DNA of 64,000 bases from Takakia lepidozioides (lineage: Eukaryota > Streptophyta > Takakiopsida > Takakiales > Takakiaceae), in NCBI GenBank assembly GCA_030704615.1, contig CM060731.1:42222001-42286000 (forward strand). The letters run 5' to 3'. The notes under the pieces were generated by a model, which saw only the letters and a list, made by a program, of their open reading frames with translations, searched no databases and was not told the origin of the DNA. Numbering within the stretch: the first letter of the stretch is position 1; each line of letters begins with the position of its first letter. Below, in pieces: positions 55,958 to 64,000 of this stretch. The translations under genes and the position numbers were made by a program.

Positions 55958-56169
55958 AAGCCAGGCCCCTGATGACTCCCAACAAGTGACTCTGGATGTA
56001 CGTACCGTTTGACATATCGAAATGGATTATGTATCCCAAAAATGTCAATTGACTTTTTGCATTGAGTTCATTTTTTCTCTGACTCTGGTCCAATCGGCAA
56101 TACTCCTCATTTCCAAAAAAATTGTAAATCATTTCGTCCACCACATTTTCTCCACTAACGGATTCCCCA

Positions 56170-56426
56170 GTTTCCATCAGATTCGTGAATCAAAATCAGA
56201 GGAAATCACACACACAAGGACTGATTCGATCGAGACTCAAATGATGAAGAGGCAAGTAGACTTGACAATCAGGGTCAACTCATCTGAACCCGTGGGTCAA
56301 GTAACCTCGTTCAGCCGTCGTTGCAGTAGCGGCAGATTGAGTAGGACGAAATTGTTTCACGAAGAGAGGGAAAAGAGGAGGAGCACCGCAATAGAGGAAC
56401 CCAACAACCGCCCCCGAAAACAGTAA
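56170..56426 (+). pseudogene. Basic C-terminal exon-like frame
   Basis: After a likely acceptor (TTCCCCAG near 56,170) the frame is rich in Arg, Lys and Ser (LFHEEREKRRSTAIEEPNNRPRKQ) and stops at 56,424. It could be the last exon of the methyltransferase-like gene. I see no domain. The sequence 56,427-57,198 holds no gene I can support. Confidence 0.35.
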
Positions 56427-57085
56427 TATTTTAACATCTATTTTCCGGTTTCCTATTTTGTCCATTTTGCAGCTGTTGTTCACAATTAACTCCTCTGTTA
56501 TTCCACGTCCTGGTTCTTGACATTGGGTACCTTTGTTAGGATTACCTTAAGGATGGGCCGTATCCCCTCCCGTTACCCAGCCATCTATTTCCACGGGGAA
56601 ATTCGAGCTAGCTACATCTTCACGTGTCATTACGTCTTCCTAAAATGAGTCGTCATTACTTTTTTGGTTTTGCTTACTAACACGGGAACTGGAATCAATG
56701 CCACGGCCTTGTTTGGCAAATAATATCCTAGGGTCAACGTATACAACATTTAGAATTTTTTCAAGCATAGAACTACCTTCACCGCAATTTGGTGGAAATT
56801 TCCCAAACACCCTTTCTACTTTAAACTGCTTTACGACATTTTGCTGAGGAAGACCCCACTGCTTTCAAAACAAATACTCTCCCAATAGACACTGTAGACA
56901 ATACTCTATGGACTGAAGCCGCACTTGCTGCTTCCGTTCGGATTTATGAAGGGTGCCGTCTTGTATGACAGATTACTTGGAGGCTGGGAGTAAGTGGCAA
57001 AAGATCCTTAGTAATCACGAGATACGTGCCGGTGTATTGGGACATATGATATTTTGAAAGAATGCAAATGTAGTTTGTGTGTGCT

Positions 57086-57111
57086 GAACCTCGCCTGTAC
57101 AGTGGACGTTG
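57086..57111. repeat. CCTCCACTG palindrome copy upstream of the first HAD domain
   Basis: GAACCTCGCCTGT followed by ACAGTGGACGTTG, an imperfect copy about 88 nt before the acceptor at 57,198. A TTCCACTGTAGTG stretch follows nearby. Confidence 0.65.
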
Positions 57112-57198
57112 TTGTTCACTTCCTTGTGGTATGGTTGTTCCCTTCCACTGTAGTGTTCCCTATCTATCCTCCTAAGTCTTTGAATGACTCTTTGGCAG

Positions 57199-57918
57199 AT
57201 TGGATCTCCAGTTTCCCCGCGTGCGCAAGGGCTGCGTTTGATAATTTTTGATGCGAATGGCAAAATCTTGAAGCACCAGAAAACCTACAATGTCCCTCGG
57301 CCGTCGGAAACAGACTACAGAATACCAGCAATTGTTGGGATTCGTCTAGTCTATAGACGGGAGAAATATCACGAAATGTGGGCAAAGTTGCACAAACATT
57401 TCCGGTTAGGGATTTGGAGCTGTATGCAGAAGAACTTGCAACCTATACTGGACTTTTTGCTTCATGGTCTCCAACAGCCCGCATTCATTATGTCTCAAGA
57501 AGATTGTATTTCCTATCCTACTTCTGTGCACCATCAATTTATATCAGGATATGACCCTCCCAGTTTGTGTTTGAAGCCACTTCTTAAGGTTTGGCAGAGT
57601 TTTGGTGGTCAGTACAACAGGAGTAACACTCTGCTCATTGATGACATGGCTACGAAGTGTGTATTGAATCCGCCTGACTCCTGCCTACTTCTGAAACCGT
57701 TCGAGACGGTGGAGACTAATTGTTGCTATCTTCAGAAGGTTCTCTTGGACTATTTGCTTGGGATGAGGAAACATGCCACTGTTTCAAGCTATCTCAGGAA
57801 AAAGAGGATAGGGTGTAAGCTTTACACCATTATTTCAAATGATCCTAAGTTTAGGCCACTCTTGGATTATATTGACGATAATGGTTTGAGGAAATTCAGA
57901 TATGATGTTTCAAAATAA
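57199..57918 (+). pseudogene. FCP1/NIF-like (HAD phosphatase-fold) domain, copy 1
   Basis: After a TTTGGCAG acceptor the frame reads LRLIIFDANGKILKH (HAD motif I, normally DxDxT, here DANGK), then MWAKLHKHFRLGIWSCMQKNLQPILDFLL, CLKPLLKVWQSF, and NTLLIDDMATKCVLNPPDSCLLL (the DD motif). This is the order of the NLI-interacting-factor/CTD phosphatase family, whose plant members include LDLNGLL-type proteins with altered motif I. The second Asp of motif I is missing, so phosphatase activity is unlikely. The exon is open for 240 residues and ends at TAA 57,916. Confidence 0.6.
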
Positions 57919-58144
57919 AGATATCTTTCATGAATACCCTCTCTCCAAAACATTTGAATAACTTTTTGGTTTGCATTGCATTATACTCACACATAGAGAT
58001 TGGTTTCTACTCACAGACGGTGTTCATTTCACACACTGTGTTGCTTTCTACATGCACACGGTGTTGAAATCTCCGACGGACATTCAAGTCAATTCTATAC
58101 CAGCAGACTACAGGCCTGCATACGGGCTCATCTGTGTATTTAGT

Positions 58145-58168
58145 AACCTCCACTGTACAGTGGAGGTT
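58145..58168. repeat. Perfect 24-nt CCTCCACTG palindrome
   Basis: AACCTCCACTGT followed directly by its exact reverse complement ACAGTGGAGGTT. It lies about 45 nt before the splice acceptor at 58,212. This is the only fully perfect copy. Confidence 0.85.
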
Positions 58169-58212
58169 CACATTACAGCATATACGGATTGCTGATTGTT
58201 TCTCATTCACAG

Positions 58213-59101
58213 GTTCAAGGAGATACCATCGACGCCAACCAAACTGAATGCCCCGTAGTGAAACTCTTCGGACCGCCTGGGCGTCATAGCATAGAAGGCA
58301 TTGGGAGGGTTGACGATGTTGCTGAGATCGACAATACTCTCCAATCAGCTCCTCATTCGAAAGTACATTTATATGATCCTCCTGCGACTGATGTCCAGGT
58401 TGGAAGTGAACAAGATATTTATACTGGAGATCTGGTTGACCTTGCCCAACAATCCTCACCGTCCCCTTTAATTACCAAGGTTGTGGATTCTACATCCAGA
58501 ATGGCAACCGAGGAGGACGTGGCTGAGGTTCCACTGCGCCTTCTTCCATCTCTTCCTCGAATCTCTCCCCAGCACGAGGGTTGGACAACCCAAATCCGAA
58601 GGAGTAAGGTGACATAAACTCTATTTTGCTCTCTTACTTACTCTGATGGTTTCATTTACTTTTGGGTCTGATGTTCATGTGTCACCCCAGGTCAAAAAAA
58701 CTGCAGATTATGACCTTCCTGTCAAATGACGTCTGCATTGGAATCCATTTCCGAGGTAATCCCTTCATTACATTTTCGTTCAATCCATGATCTGGAGTGC
58801 TCAAGGGACAATTTCCTGTGCCCGCCTGTCATCCCCATTCTCCTTTCTCAATCGTACACCGATCCAAGAACTCCAACATCGAGAAAGCCCGACTCTGCAC
58901 TGTTCCAACAATGTTCAACACCAAAGAAACGAAATAGAGTCCCGGAGCCATTTCCTTCTTCTGCTGCATTCGTTTGCCGACTTCAAAAATAGAGGGGACT
59001 CGTTGAAGAAGAGGACTGCCTCCGATTCTGTGGGATCTCATCAAAACATGACCGATGGAATCCATTGTTCTTCTGCAAGAGAATCCAAGAAGGCTTCAAT
59101 G
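58213..59101 (+). pseudogene. Linker exons between the two HAD domains
   Basis: Exon 58,213-58,608 (VQGDTIDANQTECP ... TTQIRRSK) has a GT donor at 58,609. The acceptor at 58,690 leads to VKKTADYDLPVK and a TGA at 58,727. A further exon-like stretch ending ESKKASM at 59,101 has a GT donor. The sequence is low-complexity, Ser/Pro-rich and not recognisable. The stop suggests decay. Confidence 0.4.
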
Positions 59102-59147
59102 GTAATTTCCAATTCGTTTCTCCCCTATGTCTGGTGCTTGTTTTCAT

Positions 59148-59173
59148 GAACCTCCACTTGACAGCCAACCTTC
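59148..59173. repeat. Intronic CCTCCACTG palindrome copy
   Basis: GAACCTCCACTTG, then ACAGCCAACCTTC, inside the intron 59,102-59,342. The right arm is degraded. Confidence 0.65.
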
Positions 59174-59342
59174 CTCTTTTCGCGATATACTCTTCGATAT
59201 GTCGTCTCCCCTCCGGAAAAAAGTCCTTTCCCGCCACACATATGATCCAGCAGACGTGGACGATATTGGGGAATGTTGAAGACTCAATCTTCCAAAAGAC
59301 TAATATGACTAACACTAATATGATTGTTGTGAGCTTTCGCAG

Positions 59343-60090
59343 GATGGCATCGACCTTCAACCTTCATCTGTCAGGTCGGGAAAGAAAAAACGGATGTTGT
59401 TGATATTGAGTGTCAACGGACTCCTTTGCTACCGGGCACCCCCAACTAGCGGTGAATTGTTTAAAGAGATATTTCATTTCAGGAAAGTTACTGTTCAAAT
59501 TCTCGACATACCTTTTCTGGTGCCCCGGCCCGGAGTCTTGGAGTTTCTCGACCTTGCCTTGACGCATTTTCACGTCGCGATTTGGTCGTGTGCTGAAATG
59601 AGTTCTAATAAGATGCTGGAGTGTTTTGTTCCGACGAAAATTGCGAATTTTTTTGCTTCATCTGGTCAGCTGAGGATTGCAAGGATACTACCGCTTATAT
59701 CATGCCTGGGATGAAATATCTCGTTAAGGATATTCGCAGTGTTCTTGCCAGGTACCCTGGTAGACCGTTTGCAACGCAAGGGCAAATACTCCTTGTCGAT
59801 GATGAGCCATCAAAAGGCCTCCGAAACCCACAAGATTATTTCCTTTTTCATTCAAGCCATCACCAAAGGGCTTGTGTGATCAAGATGATCTGACAAAAGC
59901 AGTGTGGCCATATATATTGGAGATGACAAGAACTTCAACAGTCGTCGATTACATCAGCGAGAACCCTGCCAAATGTTCTCATAAGCCTATTGGTCGCGAC
60001 CACGCCTATTGGGCTTGGTATGGAAGATATGTTGATCCTCGTGTTTGGATCCCACAACAAAAAGAACCAGATTGCCTTGATATGTTCTTA
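59343..60090 (+). pseudogene. FCP1/NIF-like (HAD phosphatase-fold) domain, copy 2
   Basis: After a CGCAG acceptor: KKKRMLLILSVNGLLCYR (motif I, both Asp lost), VPRPGVLEFLDLALTHFHVAIWSC, then after a frame change near 59,620 ENCEFFCFIWSAEDC and ILLVDDEPSKGLRNPQDYFLF. A second frame change near 59,885 is followed by DLTKAVWPYILEMTRTSTVVDYI. This is closer to the plant LDLNGLL-type NIF family than copy 1. Two frameshifts show it is a pseudogene. Confidence 0.65.
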
Positions 60091-60227
60091 TCCCATTGTT
60101 TGTTGTCTCTTCACAATTTCGTCTTCTATATGTCTTGCAACTGCACTTTCAACTTCACATGCTCTCAGTCTACATATCTTCCTGATTTGTCCTAACATTT
60201 GCCTTATGAGTTGTTTTGCCTAGTCAC

Positions 60228-60501
60228 ATTCAAGGATCAAATCCGAAAAGAAGAAGATGAGCTTCGTGATTGGCAAGAATGGCGTGCGTCCCGGGAGGCT
60301 TCAAGGGCATCAAGATCATCAAGTAGAGTGACAAGTAACAATTCCGATGATAATGTCACTAGGTTTGAGTTACCCGAAAGTATTTCGGTTTCCTCTAGTG
60401 GAGAGACCGATGCAAGTGGTTGTGGTAACTGGAGGCGTCTTCGAACACATGCTTTGATTGCGAGCCACTTGGGAGGAGGCTCTGTAATATTAATGAGTTA
60501 G
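60228..60501 (+). pseudogene. Charged C-terminal exon-like frame
   Basis: The frame reads FKDQIRKEEDELRDWQEWRASREASRASRSSSRVTS and ends at TAG 60,499. It is an acidic-basic, serine-rich tail of the kind that ends the preceding gene. No domain is seen. Confidence 0.35.
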
Positions 60502-61560
60502 TGTATGCAGCGTTGTATGGCTTCGAGCCGATGGATTATATTAAGTCCAATGTGGACGGATGTCCAGTTGATGTTACATTTTGTCTTACTCCATCGCCAA
60601 AGTTACAATCTCTAATAAAATATGAATGTTTATCATCAATGTCTCCGCAGACTCTTTTTGCCATATCATGATGCCATGACTGTTCTATGTTTGGTTTTAT
60701 ATGTCATCGGTGTTCGTGACTACTTTGTACAAAAAGTCTTGCGTATGTTACCTCAAATCATGGTATAATTCATTGCATCCTCCCATTTCTTTCATGAACG
60801 TCAACTTGACAGTGGATGTTCTTCTAAAACCACAATATATAATTGTATTTTTTCCAAAAAATGTGTGGAGGATTATTGTTCATGTTATATTGTACATAAA
60901 ATAGCCAAATAACTATGTAAATATCTTTATTTCTATTATAAATTGTATTTAATAATATTTCTCATATTATTTCTGTACCAAACAAAAGTCCATAATTAGT
61001 TGAAATAGTGTTCCAGTTTAATCTTTTTTCTTTCTTTTATCTTTGCAGCCTATTCTGCATTGAACACCTTGTTTCAGGTGGTGTTTAGTGTATTCTAATG
61101 TATTTTTCTTGCTGTTCTACTTTTCAGACACCCCTGTAGATGCCAATAAGTTTCTTGGTTACGAAATATGAAGGCCACTGTCCTCTGTTTTGTGAATATA
61201 TATATATAAATATATAGTCTGATATACATTTCGAACTGGCAAAGGGAAACAAAATGGGGATGAACCATCTCCTGCCAAATCTCGGCTCTCTTATATGGTC
61301 CCTCCACCAGTCAAGGTGTGTCATTTGTAAGAAAACAAGGATTCATCTAGTCACAACGAATCTTACTTTACATTGTCCAGGATATACAAGAAGTTGTGAG
61401 TGATTGGAGCACGAGGTAAGTCTTATGTATGTAGTCCCCAATGGTTGATGTTCCTCTTCAGATTTCAAGGTTGCCAACAGTTCCTCCATTTTAAGCTGGC
61501 GTGAAAATCTTTTTGTAGCATTCTTAAATGAATGTTTTGTTGTTCACCTTTTTGTATAGA
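60502..61560. other. AT-rich stretch with one palindrome copy, no gene seen
   Basis: Sequence downstream of the HAD locus with many short AT-rich frames. The CCTCCACTG-type palindrome at 60,796-60,821 is the only feature noticed. A T-A alternating run lies near 61,196-61,215. Confidence 0.45.
60796..60821. repeat. CCTCCACTG palindrome copy in the 3' flank
   Basis: GAACGTCAACTTG followed by ACAGTGGATGTTC, an imperfect copy downstream of the last HAD-locus exon. Confidence 0.65.
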
Positions 61561-61575
61561 CAGTGAAGCCTGAAT

Positions 61576-61760
61576 ATAGTATTTCAGTATTTCAGTATTC
61601 AGTATTTCAGTCAGTTTTTCAGCGAGTATTTCAGCGAGTATTAGCAAGTATTTCAGTATTTCAGCCAGTTTTTCAGCAAGTATATTAATATTTCAGCCAG
61701 TTCTTCAACAAGTATTTTAATATTTCAGTGGGTATTTAAAAAAGCATTTCAATATTTTAA
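61576..61760 (+). repeat. AGTATTTC minisatellite
   Basis: The words AGTATTTC, CAGTATTTCAG and CAG(c/t)(c/g)AGTTTTTCAGC(a/g)AGTAT repeat about a dozen times with drift. It ends just before the LINE reverse transcriptase remnant. Confidence 0.75.
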
Positions 61761-61779
61761 TAACTCCTCCAACCTCTTC

Positions 61780-63440
61780 TGCCCACTCTTATCAGACCCA
61801 ATCAAACGGGATTTATCAAGGGCCGTTATATCATGGATAACCTTTTTTTGGCTCAAGAGATTCCAAACTACGCAAAAAAAAAAAAACCAAGCCATAGCCC
61901 TTCTTCTACTAGACTTTGAAAAAGCGTTTGACAGGGTAGAGTGGTCCTTTTTGCTTGCTGCAATGGCAAAAATTGGGTTTCCACAATCCTTCACTCAATG
62001 GGTCAGATTTTGCTTTCAACATCCACCAGTAGAATCACGGTTAATGGGGCACTGTCCAAGCCCTTTCCCCTTCAGAGGTCAATTTGGCAAGGCTGTCCAC
62101 TGTCCCCATTTCTATTCCTCATAGTAGCGGACACCCTGGGGTATGCCCTCGAACACAACGCCCAATTGGTCGGGCTTAGAGTCAACAACTATATCACACA
62201 ACAACCAGCACAGGTCAAGGATTCGATGTATGTAGATGACACTTTTTTGATCCTGCAAGCCTGCTCTCAGAACCTGGATAGAGCCGCGGAGACAACAATG
62301 GCTGGGGAAATTGCAGGCAGGACCGATTTGGCCTTCTTACAACTATTGGGCACTCACAATCCTCAACAACATGCTGACAGTGTTTTTTGTTAGCCAGACC
62401 ACTTTGAACAACCATGTCGTACATACCTTCAGCATTGACACTGTCACACTTGTTCTCCACCTGACTTCAACCCAATCGATGGTTCTCCCCCCATCTCCAC
62501 TAACACCGATCAGAGTATGTTGTTGGACATCTGCTCCAAGAGAGATGGATCCACAGCCGCCACCAGTGATTTCCCTTGTTGCCTGGCTAACAACCAACAC
62601 GTTCATATGGATACTGGGTAGGCCCTTGGCGGAGCTGCAGTTTGATCCCTCAGAATGGACATGGAATTTTGGTAGGCAACTAGAGCCTTTTTTGTCATAC
62701 ACAACCAAACAGGGATACAAAGCATTACTAAATGCTCAACCACTCAAAACCAAATGGGAGGCTAGGTAGGAGCACCATGGCTTCAGGGATGAAAACTGGA
62801 CATCAATATGGAGGTCGGTATGGCACAAATCGAGACCAGCGAAGATGTCTGCATTTCTTTGGCAACTAGCTAACAAAGTCCTCAAAGTAGGCGAATGGTT
62901 GCAGTTTCTGGATGCCCTCTTATGTGCTTGTTGTGCAACATGAATCATAGAAAGCTTGGAGCATTGCCTCCTTCACTATCATGCATCAGCAACAGTATGG
63001 CCACTTATCAAAACCTTTTACTCAAATTGGAACCCCAGGCACCTCTCTGATGTTGATCTTCTTCTAAACTATGATACCAGTACCAAAATCACGGCGGTTG
63101 TTTGTCCTGTCTTTGAAACACTTAGGGGTAGCACCCTGTGGCATCTGTGGAAAGCAAGATGCACAAAAACCCTTTATGGAGAAACAACTACTACCTCTGC
63201 TCTTCTCGCTTGTGTTTTTAACGATCTTGGTACTGAATCCAGGAAGGCATGGGCCAAGTTACGTACAGATATCAAACGGAAGCCTCGAATCGCAGCTGCC
63301 AGCCATCATAAGTTCTGCTCCACCTGGGGGAATCAGGGCCTCATCTTCTACAGTGAATCCCCAGACTCCTGCATTTGGTCCAACCTGCCACCTCCCTCAT
63401 GGAGGGGACTTCGTGCAACACTCCACCGCATCTCCTGAGT
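61780..63440 (+). pseudogene. LINE reverse transcriptase and zf-RVT remnant
   Basis: The frames read QTGFIKGRYIMDNLFLAQEI, LLLDFEKAFDRVEWSFL (61,905-61,955), WQGCPLSPFLFLIVADTL (about 62,090-62,140) and MYVDDTFLIL (YVDD at 62,229-62,240), the core of an L1-type RT. After a gap comes WHKSRPAKMSAFLWQLANKVL and ESLEHCLLHYHASATVW, a zf-RVT domain. A poly(A) run at 61,874 and several frame changes break it. The 5' part of this LINE (ORF1, endonuclease) is absent here, consistent with 5' truncation. Confidence 0.8.
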
Positions 63441-63699
63441 TTGAAAGGGACATTAACATCTTAAGTGTTCCACAAAAGCCTCACGGCTTCGCTATACCCA
63501 GGGATAGGTAGCCTCGGTCAATATTCAAGAAGACACTTTTAATGCCCACATAACTGCTTTATTATTCCGACAATCTAGACTTACTTTAAGGTCTAGGATT
63601 ATGGTCCATACAAATCGGTAGGAACTGATAAGGACGCTAGTTCGATTCCAGTCAAGTCAGTTTCGACAGATTCCCTTTACAAGGGGTCAAGGCTCATTC

Positions 63700-63835
63700 T
63701 TTCACTGAATACGGTGTGTGTGCCTCATGGTGTAAAAGGGGTTTTAATTTTTTCCCCCGAATAATTTGCAATAAACCTATCCAGGGCCTCTGTCCCTGTT
63801 CTTAATAATAATAATAATAATAATAATAAAAACTA
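63700..63835 (+). repeat. LINE 3' end with (TAA)n tail
   Basis: Following the zf-RVT remnant, a CAATAAACCT stretch and GGGCCTCTGTCCCTGTTC lead into (TAA)n at 63,803-63,829. The GGGCCT-x-x-GTCCC core is shared with 8.4-8.54 kb. The (TAA)n is the likely tail. Confidence 0.65.
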
Positions 63836-63906
63836 GTAAATTCGAAGATCAGTTTTGTAATATCACAAATCAATATTTATTTGTATTTTATGGAACAGGG
63901 GCGGTG

Positions 63907-63990
63907 CCCTGGCAGAACTTTATTTAGAATTATTTGAAGGGATTTAATTCACACATCAATAAAGTTCTGCCAGGGCTTCTGTATAAATAA
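63907..63990. repeat. 18-bp inverted repeat and LINE-like tail at the window end
   Basis: CCCTGGCAGAACTTTATT (63,907-63,924) is exactly inverted at 63,958-63,975, with a 33-nt loop. It is followed by GCTTCTGTATAAATAAATAAATA. The GGGCTTCTGT word resembles the LINE tail core, so this may be the 3' end of another small retroelement that continues beyond the window. Confidence 0.6.
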
Positions 63991-64000
63991 ATAAATATGA

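Overview
The window looks like a repeat-rich, gene-poor stretch of a streptophyte (green plant lineage) nuclear genome. The evidence is interstitial TTTAGGG-type repeats, GT-AG introns, chromodomain Ty3/gypsy elements, a CACTA element, a MULE and plant-type LINEs. A charophyte alga of the Chara type is my best guess, but this is inference from the element mix and not proven. No rRNA gene, tRNA gene, CRISPR array or ordinary housekeeping gene was recognised.

Layout. 1-3.4 kb: nothing recognisable. 3.4-7.4 kb: a decayed LINE on the minus strand (ORF1 with DUF4283-like and CCHC parts, then endonuclease), split by a short CACTA element with a 3-bp target duplication. 8.4-9.2 kb: LINE-tail-like repeats and AT-rich sequence. 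9.36-15.71 kb: a complete but inactivated chromodomain gypsy element (LTRs, 5-bp target duplication), inserted into a ~450-bp tandem repeat that resumes at 15.7-16.7 kb. 17.5-19.4 kb: degenerate telomere-like repeats inside larger repeat units. 20.1-33.9 kb: a DUF7869-type gene (probably a transposon gene) that was split by a gypsy element with ~3.35-kb LTRs and then rearranged by an inversion, so its two halves now lie on opposite strands. 33.9-37.4 kb: a 5'-truncated chromodomain gypsy element with its 3' LTR. 37.4-51.7 kb: a second gypsy element (gag on the left, protease and RT on the right), interrupted by an ~11.4-kb MULE at 38.2-49.6 kb. 51.7-52.6 kb: the 5' end of another gypsy copy on the minus strand. 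53-60.5 kb: a decayed locus with unrecognised minus-strand ORFs and a plus-strand series with methyltransferase-like and two FCP1/NIF-phosphatase-like (HAD) domains. 61.8-64 kb: LINE reverse transcriptase remnants and LINE tails.

The most interesting object is the MULE. It carries a DDE/SWIM transposase on the minus strand, with three frameshifts. Facing away from it is a ten-exon plus-strand gene whose splice phases all agree. That gene encodes about 1,165 residues: an N-terminal ParB/sulfiredoxin-like domain and a C-terminal beta-class DNA-methyltransferase-like domain with altered catalytic motifs. Introns 1 and 5 contain many copies of a short palindrome. A different palindrome family recurs in introns of both the DUF7869 gene and the 54-61 kb locus. 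These gene-specific intronic palindromes, and the transposon-borne ParB-methyltransferase, are the best candidates for something undescribed.
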